Below are positions 23,829-29,604 of a stretch of DNA of 30,083 nucleotides, piece by piece. The DNA is from GCA-016700035 sp964454845 (GTDB lineage Bacteria; Patescibacteriota; Saccharimonadia; CAILAD01; GCA-016700035). Each line of letters starts with the position of its first letter. Positions within the stretch are counted from its first letter, which is position 1. A model generated the notes under the pieces. That model worked only from the letters and a program-made list of their open reading frames with translations, was not told the DNA's origin and did not search any database. Location of the stretch: contig CAYVVS010000008.1 in assembly GCA_964454845.1 (NCBI GenBank), positions 1 through 30,083 on the forward strand, read 5' to 3'. The translations under genes were made by a program, and so were the position numbers.

Positions 23829-24605
23829 ATGATTGATACTCACGCCCATCTTCATTTTAAGGATGCGTTTACGGATGCTGGTGAGGCACTTACTCGGGCC
23901 CACGAAGCTGGCGTGGATACGATCATTAATGTTGGCGTAACGCCCGAAGACAGTCGTCAGGCCCTAGTGTTTGCGCAAAATCCTGACTACGCTTCACAAA
24001 AAACTGGCGTAAAGTTATATGCTACTGCTGGTCTTCATCCGCACGAAGCAAAAGCTGGTGATGCCGCTCTCGACGCGATCGCTGACCTAGCAGAAGACGT
24101 TATTGCTATCGGTGAATGTGGGCTCGACTACTATCGCAATCTTGCGACCAAACAAGAGCAAGATCGTGCACTCCGGGCTCAGATCGAGATTGCACTCGAG
24201 CATAATTTGCCACTTATATTTCATGTACGCGATGCGTGGGAGGATTTTTTTACAGTACTACGAGATTACCCTAAGCTGCGAGGGGTGATTCATAGCTTTA
24301 CTGGGCATCAAGCAGAAGTTGAGAGAGCAATGAGTCATGACGGAGAACTCTTTTTTGGATTAAACGGCATCATGACCTTTACCAAGGACGAGGCTCAGCT
24401 TCAGGCTGCTCGCAGTATTCCCGCTGATCGAATAGTACTAGAAACGGACTGTCCGTATTTGGCGCCGGTTCCGCATCGTGGTAAGCGTAATGAGCCAGCG
24501 TATGTTCCGGCAATTGCTGAGTTTTTGGCATTACTGAGGGGCGTTGAAATAGATGTGTTGGCGCACGATACTACTCGTAATGCAGAAAGTTTGTTTGGGC
24601 TGTAA
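23829..24605 (+). CDS. tatD: TatD-family metal-dependent DNase
   Basis: 258-residue TIM-barrel hydrolase of the amidohydrolase superfamily. TatD enzymes are 3'-5' exonucleases active in DNA repair and degradation. Metal ligands are all visible: H5 and H7 (DTHAHLH), E96 (AIGECGLDYY), H132 (FHVRDA), H155 (IHSFTG) and D207 (ETDCPYLAP). Length is standard. It lies 3 bases after metG and 2 bases before the cysteine desulfurase homologue, in a compact run. The exact substrate cannot be read from sequence. Confidence 0.95.
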   Translation: MIDTHAHLHFKDAFTDAGEALTRAHEAGVDTIINVGVTPEDSRQALVFAQNPDYASQKTGVKLYATAGLHPHEAKAGDAALDAIADLAEDVIAIGECGLDYYRNLATKQEQDRALRAQIEIALEHNLPLIFHVRDAWEDFFTVLRDYPKLRGVIHSFTGHQAEVERAMSHDGELFFGLNGIMTFTKDEAQLQAARSIPADRIVLETDCPYLAPVPHRGKRNEPAYVPAIAEFLALLRGVEIDVLAHDTTRNAESLFGL

Positions 24606-24607
24606 GT

Positions 24608-25765
24608 ATGAAACGATATTATTTTGATTACGCCGCCGCGACTCCATTGGATGTTGAAGTGGCGCAAGAAATGGAGGCAGCTCGTAGCGCCTATGCTAAC
24701 CCAGCTAGCCTCTATGCTGAAGGGCGTGAGGCACGCAATCTGCTCGATGCTGCACGCAAACGAATTGCTGTAGTGCTCGGTGCGCAAGCTCGTGAGATTG
24801 TTTTTACAAGCGGTGCAACAGAGTCGGATAACTTGGCAATTTTAGGTGCGCTCACGGCTTGCGGAGAGCCACAAGCTCGAGTAATTACGCTTTCAACTGA
24901 ACATGCTGCGGTACGGGCCTGCACACAAGTTGCTCGAGCTAGCGGCTATGATGTGCAGGAAGTGGCAGTTGCAGAAACTGGCATGGTGGATGTCGATAAT
25001 ATTGCGCGGCTTATTACTGATGAGACTGTTTTGATATCTATTGCGATTACCACAAGCGAAGTTGGCACCGTGCAGCCGATTGCCGAAATTGGACAGCTCG
25101 TGAAAGAGGTCCGCGTTAATCGTGAGAAGCGAAGCATAGCAACACCAATTATTTTCCATACTGATGCGTCGGCAGCTCTTGGCTTTCTGCCACTACCAGT
25201 AGACCGTTTAGGTGTAGATCTTATGACTCTCTCGAGCGCTAAGGCCTATGGTCCGGTGGGTATTGGGGCTTTGTATGTGCGGCGCGGTACCCCGCTAACT
25301 CCAATGATTATTGGTGGTCGTCAAGAGACAAGTTTACGCTCTGGAACGCCAGCGGTCGATTTGACTGTCGGCTTTGCAGCTGCAGCAGAAAAAGCCGAAG
25401 CTATGCGAAAAGATGAAGTTCGCCGCTTACAGGGGTTGCGGGATGATCTTTGGCGAGGCCTCAAAGATATAGTAGGGATTAAGCTGAACGGCCACGCTAA
25501 AAAGCATTTGGCTGGTCTTATAAATATCTCTTTTGCTGGCTTTGATGGTGAAGATTTAGTGCTGGCGCTCGATGCTGCCGGGTTTGCGGTTGCAACCGGG
25601 GCGGCTTGTGCGGAATCTTCTGATGAACCAAGCCATGTGCTGATAGCCTTGGGTAGAACACGTGCTGAAGCACAGGGAAGCCTGCGTATTTCTCTCGGTC
25701 GCTCAACTACAGCTGAAGACGTACAGGCCTTGGTGGGCGCAATTCGCCAAATCGTCGTACAATAA
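24608..25765 (+). CDS. Cysteine desulfurase-like class V aminotransferase
   Basis: 385-residue PLP enzyme of the NifS/IscS group, expected to take sulfur from cysteine as an enzyme persulfide and pass it to acceptors such as MnmA, encoded nearby. Present are YFDYAAATPL (5-14), FTSGATESDN (66-75), H99 (TEHAAV), D186 (HTDAS), PLP lysine K212 (SSAKAYGP), RSGT (244-247) and the mobile catalytic C334 (GAACAESSDEPSH). Odd points: the Asn, Gln and His that normally line the PLP site of IscS (near N155, Q183, H205 in E. coli numbering from memory) appear here as S150, A189 and A211. It may be a divergent desulfurase or a related lyase. No IscU gene is adjacent. Confidence 0.85.
   Translation: MKRYYFDYAAATPLDVEVAQEMEAARSAYANPASLYAEGREARNLLDAARKRIAVVLGAQAREIVFTSGATESDNLAILGALTACGEPQARVITLSTEHAAVRACTQVARASGYDVQEVAVAETGMVDVDNIARLITDETVLISIAITTSEVGTVQPIAEIGQLVKEVRVNREKRSIATPIIFHTDASAALGFLPLPVDRLGVDLMTLSSAKAYGPVGIGALYVRRGTPLTPMIIGGRQETSLRSGTPAVDLTVGFAAAAEKAEAMRKDEVRRLQGLRDDLWRGLKDIVGIKLNGHAKKHLAGLINISFAGFDGEDLVLALDAAGFAVATGAACAESSDEPSHVLIALGRTRAEAQGSLRISLGRSTTAEDVQALVGAIRQIVVQ
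25758..25763 (+). promoter_or_regulatory. -10 box inside the desulfurase end, leaderless start for DUF218 gene
   Basis: TACAAT overlaps the last codons of the preceding gene and ends exactly 6 bases before the ATG at 25770, the same spacing as before pyruvate kinase. Confidence 0.4.
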
Positions 25766-25769
25766 GCCT

Positions 25770-26399
25770 ATGCTTTTTCATAGTAAAAAAGAAAAAAAGC
25801 GACGCAGTCGAACCAGAAAGTTTTTTGGTTTTGTAGTTGGCCTATTTATTCTTACTGGCCTGTTTGTTGCCGCGGTATTTGGGTCGGCAATTTATCTCTC
25901 ACCACAAGACTCAACTAGTCCGGCAGATGCTATTGTGGTTGTTTCTGGCGGGCAAACACAAACACGAGCTAAGCAGGGGGTTGAACTCTATCAAAAAGAC
26001 TTGGCGCCTAAAATTATTTTCTCTGGAGCAGCACTAGATGATGGACCTTCTAACGCCAGAGAGATGGCTGCGTTGGCACGACGTTCCGGTGTCCCGGATA
26101 GTGCAATTATTATAGATGAAGACGCCAAAACTACATATCAAAACGCTGTTAACTCCAAGCGGATCCTGGAAGAGAATGATGCAAAATCAATCATTTTAGT
26201 GACTTCTCCTTATCATCAGCGTCGTGCATTCATTACTTTTCAAAAAATATTGGGAGATGAGTACACTATCGAAAATAGCTCAAGTTACGATAATGCTTGG
26301 AGCAAATCAGCCTGGTGGGCCACGCCTTTTGGGGTCTGGATTACCGCTTCTGAGCTAGCTAAAGTGGGGTATATTTATGCAACCGGGAACTATCAATAA
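25770..26399 (+). CDS. Membrane-anchored DUF218 (YdcF/SanA-like) protein
   Basis: 209 residues. A very basic tail (KKEKKRRSRTRK) is followed by a membrane helix (about 18-42). The DUF218 domain spans about 50-205: ADAIVVVSGG, a TRAKQGVELY helix, PKIIFSG, RSGVPDSAIIIDEDAKTTYQNA and LVTSPYHQRRA. Family members act in envelope functions such as the SanA vancomycin barrier, and the fold can bind nucleotide-like ligands; the reaction is unsettled. The start at 25770 follows the desulfurase stop by 4 bases; an upstream in-frame start at 25662 is rejected because it lies deep in the previous gene. The gene ends just before the ncRNA promoter. Confidence 0.88.
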   Translation: MLFHSKKEKKRRSRTRKFFGFVVGLFILTGLFVAAVFGSAIYLSPQDSTSPADAIVVVSGGQTQTRAKQGVELYQKDLAPKIIFSGAALDDGPSNAREMAALARRSGVPDSAIIIDEDAKTTYQNAVNSKRILEENDAKSIILVTSPYHQRRAFITFQKILGDEYTIENSSSYDNAWSKSAWWATPFGVWITASELAKVGYIYATGNYQ

Positions 26400-26402
26400 G
26401 GC

Positions 26403-26431
26403 TTGACGAGGCTGAATTACGAGCGTATTAT
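26403..26431 (+). promoter_or_regulatory. Promoter of the structured ncRNA
   Basis: TTGACG (26403-26408), a 17-base spacer and TATTAT (26426-26431), with no ORF of suitable strength downstream. Transcription would begin near 26438. A 7-bp inverted repeat (26432-26438 with 26446-26452) straddles the start site and could be an operator. Confidence 0.75.
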
Positions 26432-26437
26432 CTGCTC

Positions 26438-26718
26438 AGTTCGAGTGAGCAGTGCTGGTTCGAATCTGAACCTCCAAAATCGTGTGTGTCGTCTTAACGT
26501 CAAATTCCATGCAGCGTGAAGTGATACACACCCGACCTTCGGGTCGGTGAGGGAGGCCTCTTTACAGGGGGGGGCGAGAGGTCTCCCAACAACTTCCTGT
26601 GCCTTGCATGGGAACCTACAGAAACTGGCGCCACTGGCGAACCTATTCTGTAGTTGCCGCATCCCCAGCTGCGGCGGGCCGGGTGGTCTCGAGAGAGATC
26701 ACCCGGCCATACTTTTTT
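26438..26718 (+). ncRNA. Orphan structured RNA, about 280 nt, unknown family
   Basis: A stand-alone RNA gene is indicated by a promoter at 26403-26431, a terminator at 26677-26718 and no plus-strand gene between. Stems in order: 26457-26461/26468-26472 (5 bp); 26482-26490/26523-26531 (9 bp, with an inner stem); 26532-26537/26542-26547 (6 bp, UUCG loop); 26551-26561/26577-26587 (11 bp, loop with eight G in a row at 26567-26574); 26616-26623/26646-26653 (8 bp, enclosing TGGCGCCA); 26656-26661/26670-26675 (6 bp); then the terminator. A competing long-range stem may join 26450-26459 with 26667-26674. The marks of RNase P, tmRNA, SRP RNA and 6S RNA were not found. It may be a regulatory or structural RNA. 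Confidence 0.7.
26677..26718 (+). terminator. Terminator of the structured ncRNA
   Basis: A 14-bp stem (26677-26690 with 26695-26708, one wobble) capped by GAGA, then ATAC and six T (26713-26718). A very strong intrinsic terminator. Confidence 0.9.
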
Positions 26719-26722
26719 AATG

Positions 26723-26749
26723 AAAATCCCGCCATCGTGTGATGGCGGG
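26723..26749 (-). terminator. Terminator of the 117-aa minus-strand gene
   Basis: Perfect 9-bp stem (26728-26736 with 26741-26749) and GTGT-type loop. On the minus strand it is followed by ATTTT. It starts 8 bases after the stop of the gene at 26757. Confidence 0.75.
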
Positions 26750-26756
26750 TTGGTTG

Positions 26757-27110
26757 CTAACAGGAACGCGTGAGCAGACTCCCCATGCCCCCACCGCGGG
26801 GGCCGAGATGGACCCCCGCTGATGACACGAGAGCTTCTTCCGACAGACCTTCGACTGGGATCTCCAGATATGCCGCGATGGCATGTCGGGGATCCTTGCG
26901 AGCCAGAACGATGATCTCTTCCTGCTCCGGGGTGAAGGTATGCACAACCTTCATGCTGCTTGGTGACAGCTTGTCCTTGGGGTTGTAGTGCCAGACTTGA
27001 AGTGATCCACGCTTGGTCTTGCACTTGTACGCGCCGTCGAAGCCCTCAGCGACGAAGAGCCGTTGATCGACAGCGTTGGGATGTTGCACCCAGGGGGCTT
27101 GGGATGTCAT
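26757..27110 (-). CDS. Small soluble protein of unknown function (117 aa)
   Basis: 117 residues, no signal peptide or membrane segment. The first half is basic with aromatic residues (FDGAYKCKTKRGSLQVWHYNP), then VVHTFTPEQEEIIVLARKDPRHAIAAYLEIPVE forms two likely helices, and the end is Gly-rich. Not recognised. All seven lysines use AAG, and the gene looks richer in G+C than mnmA next to it. Its promoter (TTGACT-17-TACTAT) lies across the mnmA promoter in the opposite direction. A GGAG site is about 11 bases before ATG, slightly far. With its own promoter and terminator it matches the pattern of the other isolated small genes in this window. Confidence 0.65.
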   Translation of the reverse strand: MTSQAPWVQHPNAVDQRLFVAEGFDGAYKCKTKRGSLQVWHYNPKDKLSPSSMKVVHTFTPEQEEIIVLARKDPRHAIAAYLEIPVEGLSEEALVSSAGVHLGPRGGGMGSLLTRSC

Positions 27111-27146
27111 ATGAGATGAGACTCCATGGATAGGGGTACGGTTAGC

Positions 27147-27175
27147 TTGTAAATAGTAAAATATTTCGTTAAGAT
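27147..27175 (+). promoter_or_regulatory. mnmA promoter
   Basis: TTGTAA (27147-27152), a 17-base spacer and TAAGAT (27170-27175). The -10 ends 8 bases before ATG, giving a leader of 2 bases or fewer. It occupies the same DNA as the opposing promoter at 27153-27181. Confidence 0.6.
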
Positions 27176-27181
27176 AGTCAA
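27153..27181 (-). promoter_or_regulatory. Promoter of the 117-aa gene, overlapping the mnmA promoter
   Basis: Minus strand TTGACT (27176-27181), a 17-base spacer and TACTAT (27153-27158). RNA polymerase cannot occupy both this and the mnmA promoter at once. Confidence 0.6.
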
Positions 27182-27183
27182 CT

Positions 27184-28230
27184 ATGAAGAATGCACAAAA
27201 AACTGTTTATGTTGGGCTCTCTGGTGGGGTCGATTCTAGCGTTGCCGCTGTTTTGCTCGTAGAGCAGGGCTATAAAGTTGTGGGTGCGTATATGAAGAAC
27301 TGGACTCAAGATATTGCTGGTAACCCATGTCCATGGGAAGACGATTTGCGTTCGGCAAAGAGCGTGGCAGCCCATTTAGGTATTGAACTCAAGGTATTTG
27401 ATTTACAGCATCAGTACAAAGAGCAGGTGGTGGACGTAATGGTACAGGCCTATGCCGCTGGGCTCACGCCAAATCCTGATGTACTGTGCAATGAAGAGAT
27501 CAAGTTTTCATTATTCTATAATCTGTGTCGTGATGAGGGTGCAGATTTTGTTGCTACCGGTCACTATGCACGTATGGAGAATGGCCGGCTTATGCAGGCC
27601 GTTGATAGCAAGAAAGATCAGACATACTTCTTATATCGCATGCCAGTTAAGTCTGCACAACATGTGCTCTTCCCGTTAGGTGAGTACAAAAAGCCCCGGG
27701 TGCGCGAACTGGCGACGGAACGAAATTTACCGACGGCTACTCGCCAGGAAAGTATGGGCTTGTGCTTTGTTGGTAAAATTCCGCTCAAAGATTTTTTGGG
27801 TGAGTTTATGGAGCTCACTCCGGGCCCAATTATGAGTGAATCTGGCCAAGAAATTGGGCAACACGACGGAGCTGCATTGTATACAGTCGGCCAGCGACAC
27901 GGGCTTGGGGTTGGCGGCGGTACTCCTTATTATGTGTTGGCAAAAGATCTTAAGACTAATACGGTTACGGTTACAACCAATCCAAGTCAGCTGCAGCGTG
28001 ACTACTACAATGTAGGCGACGCTACATGGTGGCAGCAGCCAAAAGTTGATGCGATATATCAAGTGCGAATTCGTCACCTCGGTGAATTGTTGGAGTGCAA
28101 GCTTGAGCCACAAGCAGATGGTGTGTGGCGCATACAGCTGGTTCATGGGGTTCATCGCGGTGTTGCGGCTGGTCAGCATGCGGTTGTCTATAACGGCGAA
28201 ACTGTTTTAGGCGGTGGCGTAATCCAATAA
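27184..28230 (+). CDS. mnmA: tRNA-specific 2-thiouridylase
   Basis: 348-residue ATP-dependent enzyme that puts sulfur on U34 of tRNA-Lys, -Glu and -Gln, aiding accurate decoding. The PP-loop SGGVDSS is at 13-19, D99 and C102 sit in NPDVLCNEEIKF, and the second catalytic cysteine C194 sits in GLCFVGK, so the two-cysteine thiolation pair is intact. ATGHYAR (124-130) and KKDQTYFLY follow the family. The C-terminal beta-barrel domain is present (from about 215, including YTVGQRHGLG). Length is normal. Sulfur could come from the cysteine desulfurase homologue at 24608. The start is close to leaderless. Confidence 0.97.
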   Translation: MKNAQKTVYVGLSGGVDSSVAAVLLVEQGYKVVGAYMKNWTQDIAGNPCPWEDDLRSAKSVAAHLGIELKVFDLQHQYKEQVVDVMVQAYAAGLTPNPDVLCNEEIKFSLFYNLCRDEGADFVATGHYARMENGRLMQAVDSKKDQTYFLYRMPVKSAQHVLFPLGEYKKPRVRELATERNLPTATRQESMGLCFVGKIPLKDFLGEFMELTPGPIMSESGQEIGQHDGAALYTVGQRHGLGVGGGTPYYVLAKDLKTNTVTVTTNPSQLQRDYYNVGDATWWQQPKVDAIYQVRIRHLGELLECKLEPQADGVWRIQLVHGVHRGVAAGQHAVVYNGETVLGGGVIQ

Positions 28231-28253
28231 AAAACCACACGCTGAGGTGTGGT
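28229..28253 (-). terminator. Terminator of the 81-aa minus-strand gene
   Basis: 7-bp stem CCACAC-type (28234-28240 with 28247-28253). The A-run 28229-28234, which abuts the mnmA stop, gives a T-run on the minus strand. Confidence 0.75.
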
Positions 28254-28260
28254 GTGGTGC

Positions 28261-28506
28261 TTAGTTGCAGGGTGGGATCCTAAGTACAACTGCGAGGCCG
28301 TCGCTAGAAATTGTTGCTCTCATGACCGACTCGACGGCATAGTAGACAAGTAGGCTGGGGCAGATGTTCTGTGTCATACAGAACTGTACGATCGCCTCGA
28401 CCTCGCTTGGGGTAAACCATGTAGTCAGGCCATAGGTGTCATCGGTGTCGTCATGGCCAAAGTGGTCGCGTAGATCTTGATAGCGGTCAGAATCAAAGGT
28501 ACTCAT
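28261..28506 (-). CDS. Small acidic protein of unknown function (81 aa)
   Basis: 81 residues. An Asp-rich start (FDSDRYQDLRDHFGHDDTDD) is followed by FTPSEVEAIVQFCMTQN, a helix that may be helix-turn-helix-like, and a helical LLVYYAVESVM. There are three Cys and no lysine. There is no signal peptide or catalytic motif, and I do not recognise the family. ATG has AAGGAA 6 bases upstream, a strong site. It is a single-gene unit with its own promoter and a terminator, set between mnmA and the membrane-protein pair that follows. Base composition looks richer in G+C than its neighbours. Confidence 0.65.
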   Translation of the reverse strand: MSTFDSDRYQDLRDHFGHDDTDDTYGLTTWFTPSEVEAIVQFCMTQNICPSLLVYYAVESVMRATISSDGLAVVLRIPPCN

Positions 28507-28538
28507 AGCACTTCCTTACCTAGGGAGTGGATGCAGAT

Positions 28539-28567
28539 ATTCTGACGCTCATGTATTGAAAAATCAA
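28539..28567 (-). promoter_or_regulatory. Promoter of the 81-aa gene
   Basis: Minus strand TTGATT (28562-28567), a 17-base spacer and CAGAAT (28539-28544). Confidence 0.45.
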
Positions 28568-28596
28568 GTAGCTGTACTACGAGAAAGCCCTTATGC

Positions 28597-28602
28597 TACA
28601 CT
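28597..28602 (+). promoter_or_regulatory. Extended -10 before the 323-aa gene
   Basis: TGC-TACACT, the same extended -10 style as before tpiA and the transglutaminase gene. Here a leader of about 23 bases carries AAGGAA (28615-28620), 11 bases before ATG. Confidence 0.4.
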
Positions 28603-28631
28603 GCTTAGTGAAATAAGGAATCATATTTTTT

Positions 28632-29603
28632 ATGGCAACTGGTGACGATAAAACTCAATCTACTGGACCAAGCATTGCTGATGGCTCGATGGCGTACATG
28701 CCAAAACCAGATGGCGACGAAAAGCCTGAAGGCGAAGACGAAATTCGTCTCGACCATAATAAGAAAGAAGAAACGAAGACCATGGCTGACATTGCCGAGG
28801 AATTGGGTGGCGATAAAATCACTAACACACCCCAAGCTGACGGGGTAAAGGTGGCGGTTAATGGTAAGCAAAAAAAAGCTCAGGCAAAAAAGAGTGAGCC
28901 TGTAAAGTCCGAGCCAGTACCAGAGGTTATTGAGCCAGATGTTATTGATGATGGCAATATTCCGCCAGCATTCGAAGCGGAACGTCAACGTGGCGACAAG
29001 GGCGGTGGCAAGGGATTTCTGATTTTTCTTATGATTATTGCGCTGCTTGCAGCTGGTATCTTTGGTTATCTTTGGTGGACCGAAAAGCAGCAGGTCGCAG
29101 ATTTGCAGACTGAGGTATCTAAACTCACCGAGGCTAATAAGGGGTTGTCTGGCGACACGAGCTCGTCCACAACTTCAGCCAGTGCCACAAGGACCATTCC
29201 AGAGCTTGGGCTTACCTACGCGTTTGGCGATGATGTGGCTACAGTCACCTATCGTTTTCGGGAGACTACCGACGTGAATAAGCAGGCCCACAAAGTTATT
29301 ACGTTTTCATCTACAAAAGTAGTAGAGGCGGAGCGCAAAGTAAGTAGCACGGCACCAAAATGTACGGCTGAATTTAGTCCGCTCGGGGCACTTACGAGTT
29401 ATGCAGCAGGCGACACCTATAAAGGTGGGAAGATTGAAGACGTTGAAGTAGATAACGAGACAGTCTTGAAGCTAGGCGATAGCTATTATGTATACGAGGC
29501 GGGTCAGTCGGCATGTTCGGCAGATGCTAGCGTGCAAGAAGTTGTTACGGCCGAGAAAGCTGCAGTACAGGCGTTTGTAAAATCATTAAAGGAGCAACAA
29601 TAG
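28632..29603 (+). CDS. Single-pass membrane protein with acidic cytoplasmic tail
   Basis: 323 residues. The first 127 are cytoplasmic, mostly charged and disordered (many Lys, Glu, Asp, Pro), ending RGDKGGGKG. One membrane helix (about 128-149) closes with FGYLWW. A short coiled coil (150-171) and a Ser/Thr linker follow, then an outside domain (190-320) with two Cys (244, 295) that could form a disulfide. No enzyme motif is seen and the family was not recognised. It is paired with a similar gene starting two bases after its stop; both have a Gly/Lys patch, a helix ending FGYLWW, and a coiled coil. The two may be duplicates that form a surface complex; this is inferred. Confidence 0.75.
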   Translation: MATGDDKTQSTGPSIADGSMAYMPKPDGDEKPEGEDEIRLDHNKKEETKTMADIAEELGGDKITNTPQADGVKVAVNGKQKKAQAKKSEPVKSEPVPEVIEPDVIDDGNIPPAFEAERQRGDKGGGKGFLIFLMIIALLAAGIFGYLWWTEKQQVADLQTEVSKLTEANKGLSGDTSSSTTSASATRTIPELGLTYAFGDDVATVTYRFRETTDVNKQAHKVITFSSTKVVEAERKVSSTAPKCTAEFSPLGALTSYAAGDTYKGGKIEDVEVDNETVLKLGDSYYVYEAGQSACSADASVQEVVTAEKAAVQAFVKSLKEQQ

Positions 29604-29604
29604 T

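Noticed and set aside
26403..26480. tRNA suggested by GGTTCGAATC, a T-arm-like string
   Set aside because: The flanking bases do not form a 5-bp T stem, and no matching acceptor, D or anticodon arms are present.
26438..26718. RNase P, tmRNA, SRP or 6S RNA
   Set aside because: ACAGAAA recalls RNase P, but no GAAAGTC-type partner exists. No tmRNA tag or tRNA-like ends, no SRP GGAAG loop helix and no 6S central bubble were seen.
26500..27024. 174-aa minus-strand reading frame
   Set aside because: It runs through the terminators and structured RNA and overlaps the better supported gene at 26757-27110 in another frame.
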